64,000 nt of DNA from Mycolicibacter hiberniae (GTDB lineage: Bacteria; Actinomycetota; Actinomycetes; Mycobacteriales; Mycobacteriaceae): contig NZ_AP022609.1 in NCBI RefSeq assembly GCF_010729485.1, positions 1 to 64,000 of the forward strand. The letters are read 5' to 3'. Positions 47,350 to 56,840 of this stretch are shown one piece after another (positions within the stretch are counted from its first letter, which is position 1; each line of letters starts with the position of its first letter). The notes beneath the pieces are model-generated. The model was not told the DNA's origin. It searched no databases and saw only the letters and a program-made list of their open reading frames with translations. A program made the translations under genes and the position numbers.

Positions 47350-48198
47350 ATGACCTGGCACCCGCACCACAACACGGCAAAGACGTTCTTTCTGCTGTTC
47401 GTGATGTCGGCGTTGATCGTTCTGGTGGGCAGGGCGTTCGGACCCCAGATGATGTGGGTGGCGGTGTTGTTCGCCGTGGCGATGAACGCCTACACCTACT
47501 TCAACAGCGACAAGCTGGCGCTGCGGGCGATGCGGGCCCAACCGGTGACGGAGGTCCAGGCGCCGGAGATCTATCGGATCGTGCGCGAGTTGGCCACCAC
47601 GGCGCACCAGCCGATGCCCCGGTTGTACGTCAGCGACACCAACGCCCCCAACGCTTTCGCCACCGGCCGCAACCCGCGGCACGCCGCGGTGTGTTGTACC
47701 AGCGGGATCCTGCGCCTGCTCAACGAACGTGAGCTGCGTGCGGTGCTGGCCCACGAGCTGTCGCACGTCTACAACCGCGACATCCTGATCTCGTGTGTGG
47801 CCGGGGCGCTGGCCTCGGTCATCACCGGTTTGGCCAATATGGCGATGTTCATGGGCAACCGCCGCGACGGCAATCCGCTGGCGATGCTGCTGGTGGCGCT
47901 GGTCGGTCCGCTGGCCGCCTCGGTGGTGCGGATGGCCGTGTCGCGGTCGCGGGAGTACCAGGCTGACGAATCCGGCGCCGTGCTCTCAGGCGACCCGCTG
48001 GCGCTGGCGTCGGCGTTGCGCAAGATCTCCGACGGTGTGCAGTCCGCGCCGCTGCCGCCCGAGCCCGAGCTGGCCAGCCAGTCGCACCTGATGATCGCCA
48101 ACCCCTTCCGGGCGGGCGAGAAGGTCGGTCAGCTGTTTGCCACCCACCCTCCGATGGCCGACCGGATTCGCCGGCTGGAGGCCATGGCCCGCGGTTAG
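47350..48198 (+). CDS. htpX: Membrane zinc metalloprotease HtpX
   Basis: A 282-residue M48-family heat-shock protease of the inner membrane that degrades damaged membrane proteins. Two N-terminal helices (residues about 12-50) precede the catalytic motif HELSH near residue 136. The third zinc ligand lies in [11 protein letters not shown] near 205. A further pair of hydrophobic segments lies between. It is the orthologue of Rv0563. Stop is 31 bp from the convergent SulP gene. Confidence 0.94.
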   Translation: MTWHPHHNTAKTFFLLFVMSALIVLVGRAFGPQMMWVAVLFAVAMNAYTYFNSDKLALRAMRAQPVTEVQAPEIYRIVRELATTAHQPMPRLYVSDTNAPNAFATGRNPRHAAVCCTSGILRLLNERELRAVLAHELSHVYNRDILISCVAGALASVITGLANMAMFMGNRRDGNPLAMLLVALVGPLAASVVRMAVSRSREYQADESGAVLSGDPLALASALRKISDGVQSAPLPPEPELASQSHLMIANPFRAGEKVGQLFATHPPMADRIRRLEAMARG

Positions 48199-48229
48199 GG
48201 GTACCGACCCGCCGAGGCGGCCAGTCCGG

Positions 48230-49807
48230 TCAGTTCCGGCTCAAGGGCGCATCGTGGAGGTGCAGATCGGTGTGCCCGGCCGTTCCCGGGACCGCGCCGT
48301 CGCCCGGTGTGCAGGTGCTGCACGCGGCGGCCAGGATCGGCGGGGTCTCGTCGAAGGCGTACACCATGCCGCCCGTCGCGCGATGCTGGTCCTGCCAGTC
48401 CGCCAGGGCCTGCTCAGCCGCATGGTCGAGGTAGGTGGTCGAGACCTCCAGGCGAACCCGCGCCCCGACCGGGATGTTCGCCAGCACGCCGGTCAGCTTC
48501 GGCAACGCCAGGAAGGTGCAGGCGCCCGCCACGCACACGTGCCACTCGTCGCCCACCTGCTCGGCGGTGACCTTGACCCGCAGCACCCGCCAGCCGGTCA
48601 GTGCCAGCGCCAGGACCAGGCCGATCAGCACGCCTTCGAGCAGGTTGAGGAAGACCACGCCCAGGATGGTCACCAGATACACCGCGATGTCACCGGAGTG
48701 CCAAGCGGTTTCGACGTGCACCAGTTTGATCAGCTGAATACCGATGGTGATCAGCAGGCCGGCCAGCGCCGCGCTGGGGATCTTGTCCACGATTCCCGCG
48801 AACGGCAGTGCGAACAGCAGGATCCAGACGCCGTGCAGGAAGGCCGACGCCCGCGACTTCGCGCCGGCGGTCACGTTGGTGGCACTGCGCACGATCACCC
48901 CGGTGATCGGCAGGCCGCCCAACATTCCCGAGGTGACGTTGGCGGTGCCCTGCCCGATCAGTTCGCGGTTGAAATCGGTCCGCGGACCGGTGTGCATGCG
49001 GTCCACCGACACTGCCGAGAGCAGGCTCTCCACGCTGGCGATCAGCGCCACGGTCACCACTCCGATGACGGCCGCGGTCCACTTGCCGTGCGGCAACTCC
49101 GGCAGCTGGATCGCGTCCAGCAACGACCCGTCGAGGGTGATGCGCTGCACGTCCAGGGAGAAGATCAGAGACAGCAGCGTCGCCCCGGTGATCGCGACCA
49201 GCGGGCCCGGAATGCGGCCCAACGGCCCCCGCACCGATCGCCAGGCGAGCATGGTGACGATCACCAGGATTCCCAGGATCGGCTCGGGGCCCTGGGCGTC
49301 GATCACCGCATGGGGCAGACCGATCACGTTGTCCCAGGCCGAGCTGGCCGACTTCCCGCCGAGCATCACGTGCAGCTGCTGCAGTGCGATGGTCACACCG
49401 ATCCCGGCCAGCATGGCGTGCACCACCACCGGCGAGATCGCCAGGGCGGCCCGCGCGACCCGGCTCAGCCCCAGCAGCACCTGCAGGATGCCCGCGCCGA
49501 CGGTGATCGCGCAGGTCACCTTCCAGCCGAAGCGGGCCACCAAATCGGCCACGACCACCGTCAGTCCGGCCGCCGGTCCGCTCACCTGCAGCGGAGATCC
49601 GCCCAGCACGCCGACGACGAGGCCTCCCACGATGGCGGCGATGAGCCCGGCCAGCACGGGCGCACCCGAGGCGATGGCAATGCCCAGCGACAGGGGCAGC
49701 GCCACCAGGAACACCACCAGGGATGCCGGAAGGTCATCGCGCAGAACTGACCGTGACCAGGCCTTTCTCTGGTCTGCGGCGTGGCCGGCGCGGCGAGCGA
49801 TCAGCAT
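48230..49807 (-). CDS. SulP-family anion (sulfate/bicarbonate) transporter
   Basis: A 525-residue membrane permease. The SulP signatures DDLPASLVVFLVALPLSLGIAIASG and LGGLPITGVIVRSATNVTAGA lie in about eleven helices. A hydrophilic C-terminal part from about residue 415 resembles a STAS-like regulatory domain. It could carry sulfate or bicarbonate. Within the conserved block it interrupts the htpX-gpdA adjacency of M. tuberculosis. The 160-bp gap upstream, toward gpdA, shows no recognisable element. Confidence 0.85.
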   Translation of the reverse strand: MLIARRAGHAADQRKAWSRSVLRDDLPASLVVFLVALPLSLGIAIASGAPVLAGLIAAIVGGLVVGVLGGSPLQVSGPAAGLTVVVADLVARFGWKVTCAITVGAGILQVLLGLSRVARAALAISPVVVHAMLAGIGVTIALQQLHVMLGGKSASSAWDNVIGLPHAVIDAQGPEPILGILVIVTMLAWRSVRGPLGRIPGPLVAITGATLLSLIFSLDVQRITLDGSLLDAIQLPELPHGKWTAAVIGVVTVALIASVESLLSAVSVDRMHTGPRTDFNRELIGQGTANVTSGMLGGLPITGVIVRSATNVTAGAKSRASAFLHGVWILLFALPFAGIVDKIPSAALAGLLITIGIQLIKLVHVETAWHSGDIAVYLVTILGVVFLNLLEGVLIGLVLALALTGWRVLRVKVTAEQVGDEWHVCVAGACTFLALPKLTGVLANIPVGARVRLEVSTTYLDHAAEQALADWQDQHRATGGMVYAFDETPPILAAACSTCTPGDGAVPGTAGHTDLHLHDAPLSRN

Positions 49808-49969
49808 CGAGGTGGACCTCTGCTCTTCGTAGGGTTTTGCTGAGACCCCGTGAAGCTATTCCATGCGCATTACCTGTGATCGAATACGACATGTCCATTA
49901 AGTAAACAAAGGTTACCGCGTCGGCATCAGATGTACAGGGTTCACACAGCCATAATCCGGGTTACCCAG

Positions 49970-50992
49970 TCAGAATCCCGTGCCCTCCACCTCGTGACCA
50001 GGAGTTTCGGCGATCAGCCCGCGATAGGCCTGCTCCACCGTCGAGCCGTGGTTGATCACGCCGTCGACCTCGCGGGCGATCGGCATGCTCAGCCCGTACT
50101 GCGCGGCGAACTTCATGATCACGCTGGCCGCGCGGACGCCCTCGGCCACCTGGTTCATCGACGCGATGATCTCGTCGATCGTCTTACCGGCGCCCAACTG
50201 CTCGCCGACATAGCGGTTACGGCTGCGCTGGCTGGTGCAGGTGACGATCAGGTCGCCCATTCCGGCCAGACCGGCGAAAGTGTCGCGGGCCCCGCCCATC
50301 GCCTCGCCGAGCTTAGACATCTCCCGCACCGATCGCGACATCACCATCGCCCGGGTGTTCTCCCCGATCCCCAGCGAATAACCCATGCCCACCGCGATCG
50401 CGTACACGTTCTTCAACGCGCCGGCCATCTCGACCCCGACCACGTCGTCACTGGTGTAGACCCGGAATCGCTTGGTGCGGAACAGCGATGCCAGTACGCA
50501 GGCCAGGTTCGGGTCGGGCATGGCCAGCACCGCGGCCGCGGCGTAGCCCTCGGCGACCTCGCGGGCGATGTTCGGGCCGGCCAGGATGCCGGCGGGATGC
50601 CCCGGCAGCACCTCGTCGACGATCTGCGACATCCGCATATTGGTGCCCTGCTCAAGGCCTTTGACCAGTGACACCACCGGCACCCAGGGGCGCAGCTCCG
50701 GGGCCAGCTCTTCGAGCACGCTGCGGAAGCCGTGCGAGGGGACCGCCATCACCACGACGTCGGCGCAGTGCGCGGCTTCGGCGAAGTCGGTGGTGGCGCG
50801 CAGTGTGCTGCTGAGCTCCACTTCGGTGCCCAGGTAGCGGCTGTTGCGGTGGTTGTCGTTGATGTCAGCGGCCGTCGATTCCGATCGGACCCACTGCAGC
50901 GTGGGCGCGCGGCGAGAGCAGATGGAAGCCACGGTGGTGCCGAAAGATCCACCGCCGAGCACAACGACATTGGGGGTACGAGTAACAGGCAT
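49970..50992 (-). CDS. gpdA1: NAD(P)-dependent glycerol-3-phosphate dehydrogenase
   Basis: A 340-residue cytosolic enzyme making sn-glycerol-3-phosphate for phospholipids. It has VVVLGGGSFGTTVAS (NAD binding), VSLVKGLEQ, LAGPNIAREVAEG, the catalytic Lys in ALKNVYAIAVGMG and TCTSQRSRNR near the substrate site. It is the orthologue of Rv0564c by position. The monooxygenase follows 99 bp upstream on the same strand. Confidence 0.93.
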   Translation of the reverse strand: MPVTRTPNVVVLGGGSFGTTVASICSRRAPTLQWVRSESTAADINDNHRNSRYLGTEVELSSTLRATTDFAEAAHCADVVVMAVPSHGFRSVLEELAPELRPWVPVVSLVKGLEQGTNMRMSQIVDEVLPGHPAGILAGPNIAREVAEGYAAAAVLAMPDPNLACVLASLFRTKRFRVYTSDDVVGVEMAGALKNVYAIAVGMGYSLGIGENTRAMVMSRSVREMSKLGEAMGGARDTFAGLAGMGDLIVTCTSQRSRNRYVGEQLGAGKTIDEIIASMNQVAEGVRAASVIMKFAAQYGLSMPIAREVDGVINHGSTVEQAYRGLIAETPGHEVEGTGF

Positions 50993-51091
50993 GAGCGACA
51001 GCGTATTGCCGTCGCCACGGCCACACCTGCCGTTTGGGGCAGTGGTTTCGGCGCGCCCGCCCCAGCCGGCGGGGCCGCCGGCGACGGCGGG

Positions 51092-52567
51092 CTATCCGGC
51101 CAGCGGAATCGGTTCGCCGGGCCGCCCGAACACCATCGACTCGGCGATGCGGTCGAAGCGAAAGTCCAGGGCGTCGGCGAAGTAGTTCTGCCGCACATTC
51201 CAGGGCCGCTTGGTGCCCGAGCGTGGCAGCGCACGCGGTGCCCGCAGCACATAGCCGGCTTGGATGTCCCAGGCCGGCTTCTCGCCCATCGGCGTGTCGC
51301 CGCGGTGCGGGTAGGCGTGGGTGTAGCCGCGAGAAGCCATGTAGGCCATCAGCTTGGCGGTCGCTCGGGCGGTGATGTCGGCGCGCAGCGTCCACGACGC
51401 GTTGGTGTAGCCGACGCACCAGAACAGGTTCGGTACGTCTTCGAGCATGTGCGCCTTGTAGACGAAGCGATCGGTGGCTTTGATCTCTGTGCCGTCCAGG
51501 CTGATCCGCACGCCGCCGAGCGCCTGCAACTGCAGACCGGTGGCGGTGATGATGATGTCGGCGTCCAGATGCGTCCCGGACTGCAAGACGATGCCGGTGG
51601 CGTCGAAGCGGTCGATCCGGTCGGTCACCATCTCGACCCGCCCAGCGCTGATCTCGGTGTAGAGATCGGCATCGGGAATCAGGCACAGGCGCTGGTCCCA
51701 CGGTTGATAGGGCGGCTTGAAGTGGGTGTCGATGTCGTAATCCGGCGGCAGGTTCTGCACCGCCGTGCGGCGCAGCATCCATTTGAGAATCGGCGGCGTC
51801 TTGCGGGCCAGAACCCAGACGTAGCCCTCGGACAGCGCCATGGTGAGCCGCAGGATCGCGTGCGCCCAGCTGCGGGGAAACAGTTTGGCGACCACATCGA
51901 CGAAACGACTGCCGCGGGTCGCCGAGATCAAGTAGGTGGGCGTGCGCTGCAGCAGGGTCACGTGCCCGGCGTCTTCGGCCAACGCCGGTACCAGCGACAT
52001 CGCGGTGGCCCCGCTACCGATCACCACCACCTTCTTGCCGGTGTAGTCGAGGTCTTCGGGCCAGTGTTGCGGATGGACCACCGTTCCCGAGAACGTCTCC
52101 GAGCCGGGGAAGTCCGGGGTGTAACCGCTGTCGTAGTTGTAGTAGCCGGAGCCGAAGAAGACGAACCTGCTGCGGTAGGTCCGCTGGGTCCCGGCTTCGT
52201 CGGCGGTGATCGTCCAGGTGTCGGTCGCCGAATCCCAGTCGGCCGCCAGGACGTGATTGTTGAACCGGATGTGGCGGTCGATGCCGTACTTATGCGCGGT
52301 ATCGGTCAGGTAGTCGCGGATCTCGTCGCCGTCGGCGACGCGTTCGCGCCCCTGCCAGGGTTCGTACGGCAGGCTCAGCGTGAAAATGCTGCTGTCGGAG
52401 CGCACACCGGGGTAGCGGAACAGGTCCCAGGTCCCGCCGATGCGCTCCCGTCGTTCCAGGATCACGTAGTTCACGCCGGGGTTGCCCTCGGCGATGCGGT
52501 AGGCCGCGCCGATCCCCGAGATGCCCGCTCCGATGATGACGACGTCCGCGACCTCTTCAGTAGTCAC
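51092..52567 (-). CDS. Flavin monooxygenase, Baeyer-Villiger type (Rv0565c-like)
   Basis: A 491-residue FAD/NADPH monooxygenase. The FAD motif VIIGAGISGIGAAYRIAE is at the N-terminus, the Baeyer-Villiger fingerprint FSGTVVHPQHWP near residues 159-170 and the NADPH motif VVIGSGATAMSLVPALA follows. Such enzymes insert oxygen next to ketones, and mycobacterial members such as EthA activate prodrugs. Position matches Rv0565c. The natural substrate is unknown. Confidence 0.9.
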   Translation of the reverse strand: MTTEEVADVVIIGAGISGIGAAYRIAEGNPGVNYVILERRERIGGTWDLFRYPGVRSDSSIFTLSLPYEPWQGRERVADGDEIRDYLTDTAHKYGIDRHIRFNNHVLAADWDSATDTWTITADEAGTQRTYRSRFVFFGSGYYNYDSGYTPDFPGSETFSGTVVHPQHWPEDLDYTGKKVVVIGSGATAMSLVPALAEDAGHVTLLQRTPTYLISATRGSRFVDVVAKLFPRSWAHAILRLTMALSEGYVWVLARKTPPILKWMLRRTAVQNLPPDYDIDTHFKPPYQPWDQRLCLIPDADLYTEISAGRVEMVTDRIDRFDATGIVLQSGTHLDADIIITATGLQLQALGGVRISLDGTEIKATDRFVYKAHMLEDVPNLFWCVGYTNASWTLRADITARATAKLMAYMASRGYTHAYPHRGDTPMGEKPAWDIQAGYVLRAPRALPRSGTKRPWNVRQNYFADALDFRFDRIAESMVFGRPGEPIPLAG

Positions 52568-52612
52568 GGTCCCAGCCTAGGCACCGGGCGGGCTGCTGGG
52601 TCCGAGATTGCG

Positions 52613-53104
52613 CTACCGGTAGTTCACAAATTGCAGGGCGACATCCAGGTCGGCTCCCTTGAGCAACGCGATGACGGCCTGCAGGTCGTCGCGCTTCTTC
52701 GACGACACCCGGATTTCGTCACCCTGCACCTGGGACTTGACGCCCTTGGGACCCTCGTCGCGGATCAACTTGTTGATCTTCTTGGCGTGCTCGGCGTCGA
52801 TGCCCTGCTTGAGGCTGCCGCTGACTTTGTAGGTCTTGCCCGAAGGCTGGGGCTCGCCGGCGTCGAACGCCTTCATCGAGATGTCGCGGCGGATCAGTTT
52901 CTCCTTGAAAACGTCGACCGCGGCCTTGACCCGCTCCTCGGTGGAGCTGACCAGCTCGATGGTCTCCTCACCCTTCCACGAGATGGTGGTGTCGGTGCCG
53001 CGGAAGTCGAACCGGGTGGCCAATTCCTTGGCGGCCTGGTTCAAGGCGTTGTCGACCTCCTGCCGGTCGACCTTGCTGACGATGTCGAACGATGAATCCG
53101 CCAC
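52613..53104 (-). CDS. YajQ-family nucleotide-binding protein (Rv0566c-like)
   Basis: A 163-residue protein of the UPF0234/YajQ family, with [20 protein letters not shown] at the N-terminus and [20 protein letters not shown] near the end. Family members bind nucleotides including cyclic di-GMP in some bacteria. The GTG at 53,104 gives the normal family length. It is divergent from tRNA-Tyr, 80 bp away. This is the last gene of the conserved men-region block. Confidence 0.92.
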   Translation of the reverse strand: MADSSFDIVSKVDRQEVDNALNQAAKELATRFDFRGTDTTISWKGEETIELVSSTEERVKAAVDVFKEKLIRRDISMKAFDAGEPQPSGKTYKVSGSLKQGIDAEHAKKINKLIRDEGPKGVKSQVQGDEIRVSSKKRDDLQAVIALLKGADLDVALQFVNYR

Positions 53105-53184
53105 GAGACCTTGTCCTCTCCTCGAGTTGTGCGGGCCGTTTGTGTTGTGGGTACATCCTCGTTGTAGTCTGCTAGGCGCGATGA

Positions 53185-53270
53185 GGCAGGTTGCCCGAGC
53201 GGCCAATGGGAGCGGACTGTAAATCCGTCGGCGCAAGCCTACGCAGGTTCGAATCCTGCACCTGCCACCA
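53185..53270 (+). tRNA. tRNA-Tyr (GTA anticodon)
   Basis: A type II tRNA with a long variable arm. The acceptor stem GGCAGGT (53,185-53,191) pairs with ACCTGCC (53,260-53,266), followed by discriminator A and an encoded CCA (53,268-53,270). The anticodon loop CTGTAAA places GTA at 53,219-53,221. The T-arm contains GGTTCGAATCC. Encoded CCA is common in actinobacteria. Confidence 0.95.
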
Positions 53271-53273
53271 AGG

Positions 53274-53302
53274 TCAGGCCCCCGGTTTTTCCGGGGGCCT
53301 GA
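53274..53302 (+). terminator. Intrinsic terminator-like hairpin after tRNA-Tyr
   Basis: A perfect 12-bp inverted repeat (TCAGGCCCCCGG and its complement) closes a TTTTT loop 4 bp after the tRNA CCA end. The stem is very strong; no long T-tract follows. It would stop tRNA transcription before the amidohydrolase gene. Confidence 0.65.
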
Positions 53303-53379
53303 TTTGGTTGTGCGGGACCCGCAGGCCGCGGCGAGTAGCGTGGTCGCCAGGGGAAACTCGGGGCGGAAGCGGGGCGGCG

Positions 53380-54345
53380 ATGCGCACCATCGCATTGGAA
53401 GAGCACTTTCTGACCGGCGAACTCGCCCACTACAGCGATGCGACCCGCGAGCTGGCCCAGCCCCAGATCTGGCGGGAGACCGCCCCGCGGCTGACCGATC
53501 TGGCCGAACAGCGCCTGGCGGACATGGACCGCGCCGGTGTGGACATCGCGGTCCTGTCGTTGACCGCGCCGGGAATTCAGGCCGAACCCGATCCGCAACT
53601 GGCGGTGGCCCGCGCCGCCGAGGTCAACGACTTCCTGGCGGGACTGGTGGCCGCCAACCCGGGCCGGTTTCGGGGATTCGCCGCATTGCCGTTGCAGGAC
53701 CCGGAGGCCGCGGCCAAGGAGCTGCAGCGTGCGGTCGAGCAGCTCGGGCTGTGCGGTGCCCTGGTCAACGCGCACACCGGCGGGGTGTACCTGGACGCAC
53801 CGCCCCTGCGGGTGGTGTGGGAGCGCGCCGAAGCGCTGGACGTCCCGCTGTACCTGCACCCGGCGAACGGTTTCGACACCCCGCACGTCATCGCCGGCCA
53901 CCCGGAGCTGATCGGACCGATGTGGAGTTGGGGCACCGATACCGCCACCCACGCGCTGCGGATCATCTTCGGTGGGGTGTTCGACGACTTCCCCGGAGCC
54001 AAACTGCTGCTCGGGCACATGGGCGAGAGCCTGCCCTATTCGCTGTGGCGGCTGGACTCACGGTGGGACTGGCACCGACACCACGGTGTGCAGCTCGCGC
54101 TCGGGCATCCCTCGCACTACCTGCGCCGCAATCTCTACGTGACCACCAGCGGGGTGTGCGACAACCCGCCGCTGTTGTGTGCGCTCGCCGCGCTGGGGCC
54201 CGAGCATGTCCTGTTCGCCACCGATTACCCGTACGAGGACATCGACGTCGCCACCGCCTTCCTGGCCGGTGCGCCGATCTCCGAGGCCGACCGCGCCCTG
54301 ATCAGCCACCTCAACGCCGAGAGCCTGCTGCACATCGCCGATTGA
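53380..54345 (+). CDS. Amidohydrolase-2 family protein, gamma-resorcylate decarboxylase-like
   Basis: A 321-residue TIM-barrel metal enzyme. The opening IALEEHF matches the E-x-H metal motif of gamma-resorcylate and related non-oxidative decarboxylases. Later motifs are LYLHPANG (strand-5 His), [10 protein letters not shown] and FATDYPYED (strand-8 Asp). It likely decarboxylates or hydrolyses a hydroxy-aromatic acid, but the substrate is inferred only at family level. It has its own start 78 bp after the tRNA hairpin and ends 44 bp before the convergent acyl-CoA dehydrogenase. It belongs to a different subgroup from the D-H-x-x-E proteins at 9,708, 16,533, 21,956 and 56,841. Confidence 0.85.
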   Translation: MRTIALEEHFLTGELAHYSDATRELAQPQIWRETAPRLTDLAEQRLADMDRAGVDIAVLSLTAPGIQAEPDPQLAVARAAEVNDFLAGLVAANPGRFRGFAALPLQDPEAAAKELQRAVEQLGLCGALVNAHTGGVYLDAPPLRVVWERAEALDVPLYLHPANGFDTPHVIAGHPELIGPMWSWGTDTATHALRIIFGGVFDDFPGAKLLLGHMGESLPYSLWRLDSRWDWHRHHGVQLALGHPSHYLRRNLYVTTSGVCDNPPLLCALAALGPEHVLFATDYPYEDIDVATAFLAGAPISEADRALISHLNAESLLHIAD

Positions 54346-54388
54346 CGCGGGCCCTGATCGCCTTGGGGCACGGGCGGTCCGGGGTGGT

Positions 54389-55531
54389 TCAGGCCGACGC
54401 CGTCGCGGTGGTCAGGCCGGCCTCGATCGACTGGCACAGTAACTCCCGGTGGTGCGTGGCGTCGCCGGAGAGCATGGCGTCGACCCGGGCCCGGCGCAGG
54501 TACAGATGCAGGTCGTGTTCCCAGGTGAACCCGATGCCGCCGTGCAACTGCAGTGCCTCACCGGCGATCCGGTTCACCGCGTCGGAGACATAGGCCTTGG
54601 CGATGCTGACCGCCCGGTCGGCCTGCGGATGTGCGGCGTCGAGGGCCATCGCCGCGTAGTAGGTCGCGGCGGTGCTCGCCTGGGACCAGATCCGCATGTT
54701 GGCGCATTTGTGCTTGACCGCCTGGAAGCTGCCGACGGGGCGGCCGAACTGGACGCGATCCTTGACGTATTCGGTGGTCATGGCGAGCAGTCGTTCACCG
54801 ATCCCGACCATCTCGGCGCAAGTCAGGGCCGTGGCCAACAGCAGCGACCGGGTGATCGCACACTGGGCCTGATCGCCGTCGGCGATCAGCGACGAGGCGT
54901 CCAGCCGCACCTGGTCAAAGCGCACGTCGCAGTAGCTGCGCGTGACGTCGAGAGTCTGCTGGCGCTCGATCCGGATTCCGGGGGCGTCGGCGGGAACCAC
55001 GAACCGGGCCGGCCCGGTGTCGAGGGCCGCGTCGACGATCAGCACCTGCGCGCTGTCGGCGTCCTGGACGCTGACCTTCGATCCGGTGAGGGTGAAGCCG
55101 TCGGGGCGTCGTTGCGCGCGCGTCGTGATGCCGGCCGCCGACCAGGGCCGGCCGAACTCGGCGAAGGCCCAGGTGGCGATCACGGTTCCCGCGCAGATCG
55201 CCGGCAACAGTGCCGAGCGGTGCGCATGGTCGGACCGGCCCAGCGCGTCGGCCGCCACCACCACCGGCAGGAACGGGACGCAGCCGAGGCCCCGGCCCAG
55301 TTCTGCGGCGACCAGCGCCAGCTCGACGGTCTGCTGGCCGAGCCCGCCGTCGTCTTCGGCCACGCCGAGGGCGGGCCAGCCGAGTTCGGTGCCGCGCCGC
55401 CACAATTCGGGATCGAACCCGTGCGCGGTGTCGATGAGGTTCCGGGCCGTCTCCACCGGGAACTTGGTCGCCAACAGGGAACGAGTCGAGTCGACGATGC
55501 CGCGCTGCTCGTCGGTGAGCTCGAAGTCCAC
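54389..55531 (-). CDS. Acyl-CoA dehydrogenase (partner-subunit type)
   Basis: A 380-residue acyl-CoA dehydrogenase with FELTDEQRGIVDSTRSLL at the N-terminus. KDRVQFGRPVGSFQAVKHK and LHGGIGFTWEHDLHLYLRRA follow in the C-terminal half. The middle block is less conserved (FAEFGRPWSAAG where other dehydrogenases have TEPxAGSD). Like the gene at 19,946 it looks like one half of a heteromeric enzyme, with the divergent gene at 55,643 as partner. The promoter gap contains a 14-bp palindrome. Confidence 0.85.
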   Translation of the reverse strand: MDFELTDEQRGIVDSTRSLLATKFPVETARNLIDTAHGFDPELWRRGTELGWPALGVAEDDGGLGQQTVELALVAAELGRGLGCVPFLPVVVAADALGRSDHAHRSALLPAICAGTVIATWAFAEFGRPWSAAGITTRAQRRPDGFTLTGSKVSVQDADSAQVLIVDAALDTGPARFVVPADAPGIRIERQQTLDVTRSYCDVRFDQVRLDASSLIADGDQAQCAITRSLLLATALTCAEMVGIGERLLAMTTEYVKDRVQFGRPVGSFQAVKHKCANMRIWSQASTAATYYAAMALDAAHPQADRAVSIAKAYVSDAVNRIAGEALQLHGGIGFTWEHDLHLYLRRARVDAMLSGDATHHRELLCQSIEAGLTTATASA

Positions 55532-55603
55532 GGGCCGCTCCTTAACGCGAGATGCGCAAACAGGTTGGGGATTGAAAATCCGTTACCGAAGATACAGGAT
55601 ACT

Positions 55604-55617
55604 GATTAAGCTTAATC
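55604..55617. promoter_or_regulatory. Perfect 14-bp palindrome, candidate operator
   Basis: GATTAAGCTTAATC is a perfect palindrome in the 111-bp gap between two divergent acyl-CoA dehydrogenase genes, 26 bp before the start of the rightward gene. It is AT-rich against the background and unlike the motif of the 6-22 kb cluster, so a different regulator is expected. No regulator gene is visible nearby. Confidence 0.5.
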
Positions 55618-55632
55618 CTGGCGCGACGAACC

Positions 55633-55637
55633 GGAGG
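55633..55637 (+). promoter_or_regulatory. Ribosome binding site deciding a TTG start
   Basis: GGAGG lies 5 bp before TTG 55,643, supporting that rare start for the acyl-CoA dehydrogenase. Confidence 0.55.
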
Positions 55638-55642
55638 CAACG

Positions 55643-56818
55643 TTGCATCTCGGGCAAGACACCGAACTGGACGCGTTGCGAGCGCGGGTACGAGATCTTG
55701 CGGCCCGGTACGCGCCACCGCGCAACAAGCACACCGGGGTGCGCGCGCCGGAGGCCCACGAGATACCGGCGCTGCGGAAATGGACCGGACTGCTGTTCGA
55801 AGAGCAGTTGCTCGGGGTGCACTGGCCGGTCTCCTACGGCGGGCTGCCGGACGCCCATCCGCTGCACGAGTCGGTGGTCACCGACGAGCTGATCAGGGTC
55901 GGCGCGGCCGGCCCGGTCGGCGGCGGCCTGCTTGCCGCAGCGGCGGTCATCGCCTCGGGAACCGATGAGCAGAAGGACTACTTCCTCCCGCGAATCCGTA
56001 CCGGGGAACACATTTGGTGCCAGTTGTTCAGCGAACCCGACGCCGGCAGTGACCTGGCCGGGCTGCGCACGCGAGCCACCCGCGACGGCGACGACTTCGT
56101 CGTCGACGGCCAGAAGGTGTGGACCACCAACGGGCAGCACGCGGACTTCGGTTACCTGTTGGCCAGGACCGATCCGGATGCCCCCAAGCACGCCGGTATC
56201 ACCGCGTTCGCGCTCGCCATGGACACCCCCGGTGTGTCGGTGCGCCCACTGCGCGAGATCACCGGCACCGCCGACTTCAACGAGGTGTTCCTCGACGCGG
56301 TGCGGATCCCCGCCGGGCAGGTCATCGGTGCGGTCAACGCGGGCTGGGCGGTCACCACGACCAGTCTGGCGCACGAGCGCTCCAGCGCCGGGGCCGGAGC
56401 GTCGCTCTTCGGGGCGCTGGACAGGCTGGCGGCCCTGGCCGGCGCGGTCCCGCGGGGCGGACGGCGGGCCATCGATCACGACGACGTCCGGCAGGCGCTC
56501 GGCGGCTTCGTCGCCGACGTGCATGTCAACGCGCTGGTTTCAGCGCTGGGCGACAGCCGATCGCTGCACGGCACCGGCGATGCTGCCGATGCCCCGATCT
56601 CGAAGATCCTGTTCAGCGAGATCAACCTCGCCTTGCACGAATACGGCATGCAGTTGCAGGGCCACGACGGCGTGCGGATCGAAGGCGATGCGCAGGTCTA
56701 CGACGAGGGCTGGTGGCAGGACGCCTTCATGTACGGCCGTGCCTTCACGATTGCCGGCGGCACCAACGAGGTGCTGCGCAATCTGATCGCCGAGCGTGCG
56801 CTCGGCCTGCCTCGCTGA
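55643..56818 (+). CDS. Acyl-CoA dehydrogenase (large-subunit type)
   Basis: A 391-residue FAD enzyme with WCQLFSEPDAGSDLAGLRT and VDGQKVWTTNGQHADF near residues 127-170. It ends with IAGGTNEVLRNLIAERALGLP. It closely resembles the dehydrogenase at 2,992 in region 1 (shared WCQLFSEP, GQKVWTT, REITG/RQITG, FNEVFLD). It is first in a rightward transcript with an amidohydrolase (22 bp after it), a small coiled-coil gene, yrbE pair and mce genes. The likely job is dehydrogenation of the acyl-CoA derived from whatever the Mce system imports. Confidence 0.87.
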   Translation: MHLGQDTELDALRARVRDLAARYAPPRNKHTGVRAPEAHEIPALRKWTGLLFEEQLLGVHWPVSYGGLPDAHPLHESVVTDELIRVGAAGPVGGGLLAAAAVIASGTDEQKDYFLPRIRTGEHIWCQLFSEPDAGSDLAGLRTRATRDGDDFVVDGQKVWTTNGQHADFGYLLARTDPDAPKHAGITAFALAMDTPGVSVRPLREITGTADFNEVFLDAVRIPAGQVIGAVNAGWAVTTTSLAHERSSAGAGASLFGALDRLAALAGAVPRGGRRAIDHDDVRQALGGFVADVHVNALVSALGDSRSLHGTGDAADAPISKILFSEINLALHEYGMQLQGHDGVRIEGDAQVYDEGWWQDAFMYGRAFTIAGGTNEVLRNLIAERALGLPR

Positions 56819-56840
56819 CCGATCGAGCAAAGGAGACACC

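Noticed and set aside
48137..49750. A 537-codon open frame antisense to the SulP transporter
   Set aside because: It mirrors the transporter gene, is rich in His, Gln and Arg, and shows no family motif.
49808..49969. Possible small gene or regulatory RNA between SulP and gpdA
   Set aside because: The gap is more AT-rich than average but shows no open frame with a ribosome site and no strong hairpin.
50732..53095. A 787-codon open frame antisense to gpdA, the monooxygenase and YajQ
   Set aside because: It is opposite well-conserved genes, is His/Arg/Val-rich as expected from reading GC-rich codons backwards, and has no recognisable domain.
53185..53302. tRNA-Tyr as an integration site of a genomic island
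   Set aside because: No integrase gene and no repeated tRNA 3' end are visible within the window.
55573..55588. TGAAAA-N4-TTACCG resembling the region 1 operator
   Set aside because: The spacer is 4 bp, not 6, and no second copy lies nearby. The palindrome at 55,604 is the better candidate in this gap.
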